This document shows, piece by piece, positions 1 through 7,939 of a stretch of DNA of 64,000 bases. The stretch's first letter is position 1; each line of letters starts with the position of its first letter. The notes beneath the pieces are model-generated. The model saw nothing but the letters and a program-made list of their open reading frames with translations. It was not told the origin of the DNA and did no database searches. The DNA comes from Pacificoceanicola sp049803835 (lineage in GTDB: Bacteria > Pseudomonadota > Alphaproteobacteria > Rhodobacterales > Rhodobacteraceae): positions 124,001-188,000 of the forward strand of contig NZ_JBNAGK010000004.1 of the NCBI RefSeq assembly GCF_049803835.1, given 5' to 3'. A program made the position numbers and the translations under genes.

Positions 1-1755
1 CCGATCGCTCTTAAGGACAGCGGCAGCACCGTCGATGTGGTGAACCGCGAAGACCTGGAGGTCGCGCCGACCACGAACATCGCCGATTTCCTCGCCACCG
101 TGCCAGGTGTGAGCGTCTCCTCCAACGGCGGCACGGGTTCGGTGACAAACATCCGCATCCGTGGCCTCGACGGCGCCTATGTGCCGGTGCTCATCAACGG
201 CATCGACGTGACCGATCCGTCGATCACCACCACCCAGTTCAACTGGGGTGTGCTGCCGATGGGCGCAGTGGACCGGATCGAGGTGCTCAAGGGCTCGCAA
301 TCCGCGGTCTACGGCTCCGAAGCGGTGGGCGGCGTCATCAACATCACCACGCTGGACCCGGAGGGCGAGCCCGGCACGCGCGGCACCTGGGGTGTGGAGA
401 TGGGCGGCAACGCCACCAAATCCGCCAACTTCAGCGTCGCGCACACCGGCGAGCGGGCAGGCATCGCCTTCTCCGGGGCGCATCTGGAAACCATGGGCAT
501 CTCCGCCAGCGCGGCAGGCAGCGAGCCGGACGGATACTCCGGCACCCAGTTGACCCTCGAGGGCTACTACGACGCGACCGACTGGCTCCGGCTTGGCGGC
601 TCGCTCCTGCTGATCGAGGCCAAGGGCGAGTTCGACCCCTTCGGCGGCGACGGCTTTGCGCCCTACGACCAGGAATTCACCGCCCAGACCAAGGCGATGC
701 GCTTCTACGCGCAATTCGACCTCGGCGCGGTGGAGAACGAGCTGTCCTACACCAACCTCACCCACGAGCGCACCTCCACCTCTGCGGGCCGCACCGATCC
801 GTTCCAGGGCACTCGGAAAAAGGTCGCCTATCAGGGCAACTGGGCTCCGAACGAGCGCCTGTCCTTCTCCTTCGGCGCGGACAACACCCGCGAGGGCTTC
901 CGCACCACCGAGGAAGAATGGCTGTTCGACCCCGTGACATTCGCCTTCCTCGGCACCCGGCTGCTGGACACCAACAAGGAAGTCACCACCAACGGCATCT
1001 TCGCCGAGGCCAACTGGCAGCCGAACGAGGCGCTCTCGCTGACCGGCTCCATCCGCCACGACGATCACTCGGAGTTCGGCGGCTTCTGGTCCGGCCGCGT
1101 TGCGCTGGCCTATGACTTCGGCAACGAGACCGTGCTGCGCGCCTCCATCGCCAACGGCTTCCGCGCACCCTCCCTGTACCAGCTGCACTCCCAGCTCTAC
1201 GGCAACGCGTCGCTGACCGAGGAAACCAGCCGCAGCTTCGAGATCGGGCTGGAGCACGGCTACGCCAACGGCTTTGCCCGCGCGACGCTGTTCTACACCG
1301 AGATCGACGACCTGATCGGCTTCGTCGGCGCGGGCTACGCCCAGATCCCCGGCACGTCGAAGACCCGGGGCATCGAGCTGTCCGGCGAATATCAGGCCAC
1401 CGACCGGATCACCGTCTTCGGCAACTACACCTACTCGGACACCGAGGACGCCAACGGCAACCCGCTGCCGCGCACGCCCAAGCATGACATCACGCTCGGC
1501 CTGACCGCCGACATCACCGATGCGCTGAGCATGGGCCTGACCATCCAGCACCTCGCCGACCGCCCGCAGGACGGCTTCCCGGCGCGGGACATGGACGATT
1601 ACACGCTGGTCAACGCCTCCGTCTCCTACGACATCGCGCCGAACACGGAGATGTACCTGCGGGTCGAGAACCTGACGAACGAGTCCTATCAGACCACGGC
1701 GGATTACAACGCCATGGGCCGTACCGCCTTCTTTGGCGTCCGTGGCTCGTTCTGA
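1..1755 (+). CDS. TonB-dependent receptor, BtuB-like (5' end outside window)
   Basis: The reading frame is open from the first base, so the N-terminus (signal peptide and TonB box) lies to the left. The visible part starts in the plug domain: 'ATVPGVSV', 'NIRIRGLDG', 'VLINGIDV' and 'RIEVLKGSQSAVYGSEAVGGVINI' elements are classic plug motifs (the last quoted in pieces: RIEVLKG, GSEAVGG). The remainder has the alternating pattern of a 22-strand barrel and ends on an aromatic residue (GVRGSF), as outer-membrane proteins do. Downstream genes encode a cobalamin/iron-type binding protein, FecCD permease and ATPase, so a B12-like chelate is the likely substrate. A siderophore or heme cannot be excluded. 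An upstream cobalamin riboswitch, if any, is outside the window. Confidence 0.9.
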   Translation, partial: PIALKDSGSTVDVVNREDLEVAPTTNIADFLATVPGVSVSSNGGTGSVTNIRIRGLDGAYVPVLINGIDVTDPSITTTQFNWGVLPMGAVDRIEVLKGSQSAVYGSEAVGGVINITTLDPEGEPGTRGTWGVEMGGNATKSANFSVAHTGERAGIAFSGAHLETMGISASAAGSEPDGYSGTQLTLEGYYDATDWLRLGGSLLLIEAKGEFDPFGGDGFAPYDQEFTAQTKAMRFYAQFDLGAVENELSYTNLTHERTSTSAGRTDPFQGTRKKVAYQGNWAPNERLSFSFGADNTREGFRTTEEEWLFDPVTFAFLGTRLLDTNKEVTTNGIFAEANWQPNEALSLTGSIRHDDHSEFGGFWSGRVALAYDFGNETVLRASIANGFRAPSLYQLHSQLYGNASLTEETSRSFEIGLEHGYANGFARATLFYTEIDDLIGFVGAGYAQIPGTSKTRGIELSGEYQATDRITVFGNYTYSDTEDANGNPLPRTPKHDITLGLTADITDALSMGLTIQHLADRPQDGFPARDMDDYTLVNASVSYDIAPNTEMYLRVENLTNESYQTTADYNAMGRTAFFGVRGSF

Positions 1756-2581
1756 CCTCCGGGCCTGGGTCGCGGCGGCGCTTGTCGCCGTGACCTCGCC
1801 CGCCTCGGCCGACACGCCGCAGCGCGTTGTCTCGCTCAACGTCTGCACCGACCAGACGCTGCTGTTGCTGGGCAATCCGGCACAGATCGCCTCGCTGTCT
1901 TCTCTCTCCGTCGATCCGCGCAGCTCGGTCTACGCCGACAAGGCGCAGGCCTTTCCGCGCAACGACGGCAGCGCCGAAAGCGTGGTTCTGGATCAGCCGG
2001 ACCTCGTCCTCGCCGGGCGCTACACCACCCGCGCCACGGTGGAGATGCTGGAGCGGCTCGGCATCCGCGTCGAGGTCTTCGACCCGGCGGACAGCCTCGC
2101 CATGGCACGCAGCAACATCGCCCGCATGGGGGACCTGCTCGGCCCGGACGCCAAGGCCCGGGCGCAAACCCTGCTGGCCGACTTCGACTCACGGCTCGCG
2201 GCCCTCAGGGCCACCCCCGGCCCTCATCCCCGCGTCGCGCTCTACTACGCACTCGGCAACACCGCCGGGACCAACACGCTGGGCGGCGACCTGCTCGCGG
2301 CGGCGGGGCTGGAGAATATCGCCGCAGACCTCGGCATGCCCTTCGGCGGCGCCCTGCCTCTGGAAGCGCTGATCCTCGCGGACCCCGACCTGATCCTCAC
2401 CGGCCAGCCCTACGCCAGCCCCGCCCGCGCCACGGACCTGCTCATGCACCCGGTCCTGCAGCGCTCCGGCAAGCTGCGCGGCCTGAACGAGGGCGCAAAC
2501 TGGCTCTGCGGAACCCCGGCCCTGCTCGACGCCGTCGCGGACCTCGTGCAGATCCGCCTCGACTGGAGCATCGCCCGATGA
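1733..2581 (+). CDS. btuF: Periplasmic cobalamin/metal-chelate binding protein (BtuF-like)
   Basis: A 282-residue TroA/BtuF-type substrate-binding protein of an ABC importer. An N-terminal signal sequence (about residues 3-26, ending near ASA-D) targets it to the periplasm. The family motifs RVVSLNVCTDQTLLLL near the mature N-terminus and the ILADPDLILTG segment in the C-terminal lobe are visible. The TTG start at 1733 overlaps the receptor gene by 23 bases; a GTG at 1739 in the same frame is equally possible and gives 280 residues. I see no clear Shine-Dalgarno, so translation is probably coupled to the receptor. Its stop overlaps an ATG (ATGA) at 2578. BtuF is the best guess; the ligand is not proven by sequence. 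Confidence 0.8.
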   Translation: MASVARSDLRAWVAAALVAVTSPASADTPQRVVSLNVCTDQTLLLLGNPAQIASLSSLSVDPRSSVYADKAQAFPRNDGSAESVVLDQPDLVLAGRYTTRATVEMLERLGIRVEVFDPADSLAMARSNIARMGDLLGPDAKARAQTLLADFDSRLAALRATPGPHPRVALYYALGNTAGTNTLGGDLLAAAGLENIAADLGMPFGGALPLEALILADPDLILTGQPYASPARATDLLMHPVLQRSGKLRGLNEGANWLCGTPALLDAVADLVQIRLDWSIAR

Positions 2582-2598
2582 CCCGCGCCGCGCTGCTG

Positions 2599-2622
2599 TT
2601 TCTTCTTGGCCCAAATACCCCC
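2599..2622 (-). repeat. Short dispersed intergenic repeat, copy A (GTATTTGGGCCAAGAAGAA type)
   Basis: Read on the minus strand the core is GGGGGTATTTGGGCCAAGAA. Related cores occur at 5166-5193, 21844-21872 and 29503-29533, always just after a gene end. Here the element fills the gap between btuF and the permease and lies inside a 25-codon open frame (2578-2655) that overlaps both neighbours by ATGA-type junctions. That frame looks like a bridge for coupled translation rather than a protein gene. Confidence 0.6.
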
Positions 2623-2651
2623 AAAGCCCCCATCGCCGCGGGTGCTGCTGC

Positions 2652-3632
2652 ATGAAACCGCTCCCGCTCCTGACCGCGCTCACCCTCGCGCTTTTCCTCG
2701 CCTCCCTGCTCATCGGCTACACACCGATCCCGATGACGACCGCTCTGAAAGCCCTCATCGGTCTCGGCGATCCGCTGCACGCCATGGTGATGCAGGAGAT
2801 CCGCCTGCCCCGGGCGCTGCTGGCAACGCTCGTCGGCGCGGCGCTCGGCCTCACCGGCGCGGCGATGCAGGGCTTCCTGCGCAACCCGCTGGCCGAACCG
2901 GGCCTCATCGGCGTCTCCGCCTCCGCCGCCCTCGGCGCGGTCATCGCCCTGCAAACCGGCCTCGCCGCGCTCTTCGCCCTCGCCCTGCCGCTCATGGCGC
3001 TGACCTTCGCCTTCGGCGCGGTGGGGCTTGTCGTGCTGCTCGCCGGGCCGCGCGGCGCGTCGCTGACGCTGATCCTCGCGGGCATCGCCATCTCAGCGCT
3101 CGCCGGTGCGCTGACCTCGCTGGCGCTCAACCTCTCGCCGAACCCCTATGCCGCGTCGGAAATCATCTTCTGGATGATGGGCTCCGTCGCCGACCGCTCC
3201 CTCGCCCATGTCTGGCTCGCCGCGCCGCTGATCCTCGGCGGCCTCGGTCTGCTGATGACGCTCCGCCACGGCCTCGACGCCCTCACCCTCGGCGAGGACG
3301 CCGCCCACAGCCTCGGCCTCTCGTTGCGCTCCATCCGGATGCGCCTCCTGCTCGGCAGCGCCGCCGCCATCGGCGCCGCCACCGCCGTCACAGGCGCAGT
3401 GGGCTTCGTCGGATTGGTCGTGCCGCACATCCTGCGCCCTCTTGTCGGCCACATGCCCTCGCGCCTCCTGCCCGCCTCCGCGCTCGGCGGCGCGTCCATG
3501 CTGCTGGCGGCGGACATCGCCACCCGCCTGATCCTGCCGGACCGCGACCTGAAACTCGGCGTCCTCATGGCCCTCGTCGGCGCACCGCTGTTCCTGCACC
3601 TGATCTACAAGACCCGGAGAGACATCGGATGA
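2652..3632 (+). CDS. btuC: FecCD-family ABC transporter permease (BtuC-like)
   Basis: A 326-residue inner-membrane permease with about nine or ten hydrophobic segments. Family landmarks are GAAMQGFLRNPLAEPGLIG near residues 75-95 and the cytoplasmic coupling region GFVGLVVPHILRPLVGH near residues 255-270, which contacts the ATPase. It moves the chelate delivered by the binding protein encoded just upstream. The ATG at 2652 follows the short repeat; the stop overlaps the ATPase start (ATGA at 3629), so the two are translationally coupled. FecCD permeases serve B12, heme and siderophores. B12 is inferred from the neighbours. Confidence 0.88.
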   Translation: MKPLPLLTALTLALFLASLLIGYTPIPMTTALKALIGLGDPLHAMVMQEIRLPRALLATLVGAALGLTGAAMQGFLRNPLAEPGLIGVSASAALGAVIALQTGLAALFALALPLMALTFAFGAVGLVVLLAGPRGASLTLILAGIAISALAGALTSLALNLSPNPYAASEIIFWMMGSVADRSLAHVWLAAPLILGGLGLLMTLRHGLDALTLGEDAAHSLGLSLRSIRMRLLLGSAAAIGAATAVTGAVGFVGLVVPHILRPLVGHMPSRLLPASALGGASMLLAADIATRLILPDRDLKLGVLMALVGAPLFLHLIYKTRRDIG

Positions 3633-4375
3633 ACCTCCTCACCCTCCGGAACCTGACCGTCCGGCGCGGCGAATGCCCCGTGGTCGATGACGTCTCCCTG
3701 ACCGTGACCAGGGGCGAATGTGTCGGCCTGATCGGCCCCAACGGCGCGGGCAAGACCACGCTGCTGCGCGCCGCCCTCGGCCTCCTGCCACACGAAGGCT
3801 ACGCCAGCCTCGCCGCCCTGCCCGCCGCCGACCGCGCCAAAGCCGCCGCCTGGATGCCGCAGCAGCGCGAGATTGCCTGGCCGATCGCCGTCGAGGACCT
3901 CGTCCGCCTCGGCCGCCTGCCGCATGGCACCCGCCTCACGCCGCGCGACAAGGAGGCCATCGACGATGCCCTGACCCGCATGGGCCTCGACAACTATCGC
4001 CAACGCCCCGCCACCGCGCTCTCCGGCGGCGAACAGGCCCGCGTCCTCATCGCCCGGGCGCTGGCGCAGGACACGCCCCTCCTGATGGCCGACGAGCCGA
4101 CGGCAGGCCTCGACCCCGCCGCGCAACTCGCCACCCTCGACGTCCTGCGCCAGATCGCGGAGGAAGGCCGTGGCGTCATCCTCTCGCTGCACGACCTTTC
4201 CCTCGCCGCGCGCTACTGCACCCGCCTGATCCTGCTCGACCGGGGCCAGCTCCGCGCCGACGGCGCGCCCATGGCGGTGCTCACCGAGGACAACCTCGCC
4301 CGGACCTTTCACCTGCGCGCCCGCATCCACGAGACACCGGAAGGCCCCTTCCTGCAACCGCTGGCCCGCCTGTGA
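3629..4375 (+). CDS. btuD: ABC transporter ATP-binding protein (BtuD/FecE-like)
   Basis: A 248-residue ATPase powering the FecCD permease. Walker A is GPNGAGKTT at residues 36-44, the ABC signature LSGGEQ is at 131-136, the Walker B and D-loop segment LLMADEPTAGLD is near 151-162, and the switch histidine is in LSLHDLSLA. Start and stop both overlap neighbours by four bases (ATGA at 3629, GTGA at 4372), placing it firmly inside the operon. All catalytic motifs are intact and the length is normal for the family. Confidence 0.92.
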   Translation: MNLLTLRNLTVRRGECPVVDDVSLTVTRGECVGLIGPNGAGKTTLLRAALGLLPHEGYASLAALPAADRAKAAAWMPQQREIAWPIAVEDLVRLGRLPHGTRLTPRDKEAIDDALTRMGLDNYRQRPATALSGGEQARVLIARALAQDTPLLMADEPTAGLDPAAQLATLDVLRQIAEEGRGVILSLHDLSLAARYCTRLILLDRGQLRADGAPMAVLTEDNLARTFHLRARIHETPEGPFLQPLARL

Positions 4376-5154
4376 GAGGCCCGCGGCGCATCGTCTGCCT
4401 CACGGCGGAAACGGTCGAGACGCTCTACATGCTCGGCCAGGAGGAGCGCATCGTCGGCGTGACCGGCTATGCCGTCCGCCCGCCCCGGGTGCGCCGCGAG
4501 AAACCCCGGGTCGGCGCCTATACCTCCGCCGATACCGCCCGGATCCTGGCCCTGGACCCCGATCTCGTGCTCACCTTCTCGGACCTGCAGGCGGAAATCG
4601 CCGCAGAGCTGATCCGCGCCGGTGTCGAAGTGCACGCCTTCAACCAGCGCACCGTCGCGGGCATCCTGCGGATGATCGAGACGCTCGGAGCACTGACCGG
4701 CGCAGAACAGGACGCGCAGGCCTTCCTCGCGAACTTCGCGGAACGCCGCGCAACCCTGGAAGCGCAGATCCCTGCGGTGCGCCCGAAAGTCTGGTTCGAG
4801 GAATGGGACGAGCCGCTGATCTCCGGCATCGGCTGGATATCGGACCTGATCCACATCGCGGGCGGCGTGGACGTCTTCGCCGAATGCGCAGGCCGCCCCA
4901 ATGCCACGGACCGCATCGTCACACCGGACGCGGTCGCGGCGCGACAGCCGGATCTGATCCTCGCCTCCTGGTGCGGCAAGAAACTCGCTCCCGAGCGCAT
5001 CAAGGCCCGCCCCGGATGGGAGACCATCCCCGCAGTGCAGGAAAACCGCATCCACGAGATCAAGGCGCCCTTCATCCTCGCCCCCGGCCCGGCGGCCCTG
5101 ACAGACGGGCTCGATCAGATCGCCCTGCACATTGCAAACGCGGCGAAAAGCTGA
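4372..5154 (+). CDS. Second BtuF-like binding protein without signal peptide
   Basis: 260 residues of the same TroA/BtuF fold as the gene at 1733: RIVCLTAETVETLYMLGQ at the N-terminus, DPDLVLTF, then WFEEWDEPLISGIGWISDL and QPDLILASWCGKK. The GTG start overlaps the ATPase stop (GTGA), and the first residues already belong to the conserved domain, so there is no room for a signal peptide. It should therefore be cytoplasmic, where an ABC importer has no use for a classical binding protein. Related signal-less 'cobalamin-binding proteins' occur in other proteobacteria; a role as intracellular cobalamin carrier or sensor is inference. Confidence 0.8.
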   Translation: MRGPRRIVCLTAETVETLYMLGQEERIVGVTGYAVRPPRVRREKPRVGAYTSADTARILALDPDLVLTFSDLQAEIAAELIRAGVEVHAFNQRTVAGILRMIETLGALTGAEQDAQAFLANFAERRATLEAQIPAVRPKVWFEEWDEPLISGIGWISDLIHIAGGVDVFAECAGRPNATDRIVTPDAVAARQPDLILASWCGKKLAPERIKARPGWETIPAVQENRIHEIKAPFILAPGPAALTDGLDQIALHIANAAKS

Positions 5155-5165
5155 CCGCCCCTGTG

Positions 5166-5193
5166 CTTCTCTGGTCCGGAAAATACCGAGGGG
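5166..5193 (-). repeat. Short dispersed intergenic repeat, copy B
   Basis: On the minus strand the core reads CTCGGTATTTTCCGGACCAG, matching the family described at 2599-2622. It lies 12 bases after the stop of the B12 operon and is followed by a small hairpin (cccggcgaagccggg, 5214-5228), so the two together may form the 3' end of the operon transcript. Confidence 0.6.
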
Positions 5194-5288
5194 TCCGAGG
5201 CAAAGCCCCGATGCCCGGCGAAGCCGGGTAATACGGGACGGTGGGCGGGGCGAGTTTCGGCGCAGCCGAAAGAGCGCCGTCCCCGTCC

Positions 5289-5394
5289 CTACAGCGTTTC
5301 TGGTTCAACCTGAAACATCGAGCGGCGTGCATGTCCCGAGAATACACGGTGTGACAGGGTATGCGTGCCTCAAATTGAATCAGAAACGCTTTAG
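5289..5394. repeat. Structured palindromic repeat, copy 1
   Basis: Outer arms AGCGTTTCTGGTTCAA (5293-5308) and TTGAATCAGAAACGCT (5375-5390) are inverted repeats matching at 15 of 16 positions. Inside lies a second stem, 5324-5332 with 5361-5369, around a conserved GTCCCGAGAA box. The same layout recurs at 49618-49724 with a different stem sequence. The right end supplies the stop codon of pxpA (5391-5393), so the element closes the convergent pair formed by the B12 operon and pxpBCA. It may act as a bidirectional terminator. Confidence 0.75.
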
Positions 5395-6173
5395 CCCGCA
5401 AATACCCCGCGCCGCCCTTCGAAGCGCTGAACCGCGATCCCTGCCGCCTCCAGACCCGCGCGCACCGCTTTCGCAATCTGCAAGGCCGTCGCCCCGTCGC
5501 CATGCAGGCAGATGGTATCCACCGCCGCCGGGATCGGCGCACCCTCCTCCGGCAGGATCGCCCCGGCTTCCACCATCCCGACGATGCGGCGGGCGGCAAA
5601 CCCTGCATCATGGATCACCGCCCCGGGCAGGCTCCGGTCCACCAGCGTCGCATCGGCGTTATAGGCCCGGTCGGCAAAGATCTCCCCGGCCCAGAGACAG
5701 CCCAACGCCTCCACCGCCCGCTGCTGCGCCGTCGCGGCCAGCACCATGACGATGATCTCCGGGGCCACCTCCAGCGCGGCACCATAACACGCCGCCGCCA
5801 TCCCCTCGTCTTCGGCCGCCATGTTCGCCAGCGCCCCGTGCAGCTTGAGATGCCGCACCTCCGCACCCTGCCCGCGCGCCACCGCCAAAGCCGCGCCGAG
5901 CTGGTATTGCACCATGTGCCGCAGGGTCTTTTCCGGCAGAAACATCCGCCGCCGCCCGAATCCCTGCAGATCCGCGAACCCCGGATGCGCCCCTATTCCG
6001 ACGCCCCGGGCATGCGCCTGCGCCATGGCCGTCGCCATCACATCCGGGTCCCCGGCATGGAACCCGCAGGCGATATTGGCGGACGACAGCACGTCCAGCA
6101 GCGCTTCGTCCTGCCCCATCACCCAGGGGCCGAAGCTCTCGCCCATGTCGGCATTCAGGTCGACCGTTTTCAT
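5391..6173 (-). CDS. pxpA: 5-oxoprolinase subunit PxpA (LamB/YcsF family)
   Basis: 260 residues, full length for the family. The N-terminal DLNADMGESFG block and the HAGDP and GAHPGF motifs carry the conserved acidic and histidine residues of LamB/YcsF proteins. With PxpB and PxpC it forms the prokaryotic ATP-dependent 5-oxoprolinase, which opens pyroglutamate (a spontaneous damage product of glutamine) to glutamate. The ATG overlaps the pxpC stop (ATGA), giving the order pxpB-pxpC-pxpA on the minus strand. Its stop codon lies in the arm of the palindromic repeat at 5289-5394. Confidence 0.92.
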   Translation of the reverse strand: MKTVDLNADMGESFGPWVMGQDEALLDVLSSANIACGFHAGDPDVMATAMAQAHARGVGIGAHPGFADLQGFGRRRMFLPEKTLRHMVQYQLGAALAVARGQGAEVRHLKLHGALANMAAEDEGMAAACYGAALEVAPEIIVMVLAATAQQRAVEALGCLWAGEIFADRAYNADATLVDRSLPGAVIHDAGFAARRIVGMVEAGAILPEEGAPIPAAVDTICLHGDGATALQIAKAVRAGLEAAGIAVQRFEGRRGVFAG

Positions 6174-7174
6174 TCTTCCTCGCTCCCGCTGATGACACCG
6201 CTGATGAGGGTATAGCCCAGAAGCTCCGGCACGTCCGCCGGATCGCGCACCAGCGGCTTCACCCGGCCTCTCAAGCCTTTCATATCCCGCACGAACCCCG
6301 CTTGCGCCGCCAGCGCGTCCTCGCGTGTGACAAAGCGGAACCGCACCTCTGCGCCCGCCGGGGCCTGCGCCACCTTCGGCAGATCACAAGGAATGACGGT
6401 GCCGATGCGGGGATAACCGCCCGTCGTCTGGCATTCGGCGAGCAGAACATAGGGGGCACCGTCGCCGGGGATCTGGATGTCGCCCGGCGTGATGACCTCC
6501 GACAGGATCGTCTGCCCGGCGGCCAGCCCGAAGCCCTCCCCCGGAGGGGCCATCCGCACCCCCATCCGGTTGCCCCGCGCATCGCGCCGGAAGGCCGTGG
6601 CGCAAAAACGGTCCCGCTCCGATTGCGCATAGAGGCTCGTTTGAAGGCTCGGCAAGATCCGGATCTCGCCGCCTTGCCACCGTGGGACCACGTCCAGCAC
6701 CATGCCCGCCTCGTCGTCCCGGTCAGGCAGCAGGCCAAGCACATCCCCGGCCTTGACCAAGTCGCCAAGTCCCGCCGCCAGATGCGCGCCGCGCGCCCCG
6801 AGCACCTCCGGCACGTCAAAGCCGCCACCGACCGTCAGGTAGCCATAACACCCCGCCGTCACGCCGCCGATGTCCAGCACCGCTCCCGCCGGGACCCTGT
6901 GCGACGCCTGCCAGCGCAGCGGCGTGCCATCGAGCGAAGCCTTCATCGGTGCCCCGGTCAGCGCCACCCGCGCCGGGGCATCGAAAGAGAACCGCCCACC
7001 CAGCCCCGCCATTTCAAGCGCCGTCCTGACAGGCTGGCCAAGCAAGGCCGCGCCTTCTTCCAGCGCTTGCCGGTCCACCGCACCGCCGCGCGACAGCCCC
7101 TGCGCCAGGAAGCCCGTCCGCCCCGCGTCCTGCACCGTCACGCCGGGGCCGCAGGAGAGCACCGTCAGGCTCAT
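6170..7174 (-). CDS. pxpC: 5-oxoprolinase subunit PxpC (biotin-dependent carboxyltransferase family)
   Basis: 334 residues starting at the ATG (7172-7174) that overlaps the pxpB stop. A longer open frame runs further upstream but only antisense-type sequence precedes this ATG. Family markers are GPGVTVQDAGRTGF at the N-terminus, LEMAGLGG, and the C-terminal ITPGDIQIPGDG and LLAECQTTGGYPRIG blocks. PxpC resembles urea amidolyase/KipA proteins, and with PxpB it forms the complex that phosphorylates and cleaves 5-oxoproline with PxpA. Overlapping junctions on both sides suggest stoichiometric coupled synthesis. Confidence 0.9.
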   Translation of the reverse strand: MSLTVLSCGPGVTVQDAGRTGFLAQGLSRGGAVDRQALEEGAALLGQPVRTALEMAGLGGRFSFDAPARVALTGAPMKASLDGTPLRWQASHRVPAGAVLDIGGVTAGCYGYLTVGGGFDVPEVLGARGAHLAAGLGDLVKAGDVLGLLPDRDDEAGMVLDVVPRWQGGEIRILPSLQTSLYAQSERDRFCATAFRRDARGNRMGVRMAPPGEGFGLAAGQTILSEVITPGDIQIPGDGAPYVLLAECQTTGGYPRIGTVIPCDLPKVAQAPAGAEVRFRFVTREDALAAQAGFVRDMKGLRGRVKPLVRDPADVPELLGYTLISGVISGSEEE

Positions 7175-7899
7175 GCCAACGCCTCCGCCGTCAGCCCACC
7201 CATCGGGTCGCCCTTCATGCGCTCGTAGGCTTCGCGGGATACGGACGGAAAACGCACCTCGTCGCCGGGGCGCAGCAGGAAGGGCGTCTCGCTTTGCGGC
7301 TGGAACAGCTTCACCGCCGTCTGCCCGACGTGCCGCCAGCCGGTTGGCGTCGTGACGGAAAACAGAACCAACTGCCGAATTGCCACCACCAGCGCCCCCA
7401 CCGGCACTTGCGGCGTCAGCGCGGTCTGGCGCGGGATCGCCCATGCCTCTGGCAAGGTGCCCATGTAAGGCTGCCCCGGCGCAAAGCCGATCGCCGTGAC
7501 GCGCACCTGTGCCTGTGACAGCGATTTCACCGCTTCCTCTGCGCTCATCCCGGCCAATGCCGCCGCCTCTTCCAGTTGCGGCGCAAGCTCGGTGCCGTAG
7601 ACCGTCGGAATACGCAAAAGCCGCCTTCCAGCAGGCAAATCCGCCGCGTACCAGTCCTGTCGTTCAAGGATCAGTCGAAGCCGCGCCGTCAGGTCTTCGG
7701 GCGCGACGGCCAGGGGATCGAAACGCACGAAGCAGGACACGAGCGAGGTCGAGCATTCCTCGACCCCCTCCGGGTTCTCCGTTTCCAGAGCGGCGCGAAA
7801 GGCCAACGCCGCGCGGTTTGCCGGCTCCTCCAGGGTCTCGCCGAAGCGCACGAGCAGCCCGTCGAGGCCGACGGAGGCAATCAGGGGAAAGGTCGTCAT
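7171..7899 (-). CDS. pxpB: 5-oxoprolinase subunit PxpB (KipI/allophanate hydrolase subunit 1 family)
   Basis: 242 residues. The conserved IPTVYG stretch, GFAPGQPYMG and GALVVAIRQ blocks and the PTGWRHVGQT motif mark the KipI/AHS1 fold, which in urea amidolyase forms half of the allophanate hydrolase domain. First gene of pxpBCA; its stop overlaps the start of pxpC. About 40 bases separate it from the MmgE/PrpD gene upstream on the same strand, so all four may be one transcript. Confidence 0.9.
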   Translation of the reverse strand: MTTFPLIASVGLDGLLVRFGETLEEPANRAALAFRAALETENPEGVEECSTSLVSCFVRFDPLAVAPEDLTARLRLILERQDWYAADLPAGRRLLRIPTVYGTELAPQLEEAAALAGMSAEEAVKSLSQAQVRVTAIGFAPGQPYMGTLPEAWAIPRQTALTPQVPVGALVVAIRQLVLFSVTTPTGWRHVGQTAVKLFQPQSETPFLLRPGDEVRFPSVSREAYERMKGDPMGGLTAEALA

Positions 7900-7939
7900 G
7901 CCGCCATCAAGTCACGCGTCGCGCCCGCTGTCCAGAGGG

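Noticed and set aside
2578..2655. 25-codon frame between btuF and the permease
   Set aside because: It overlaps both neighbours but consists largely of the short dispersed repeat; more likely a translational bridge than a protein. Noted under the repeat.
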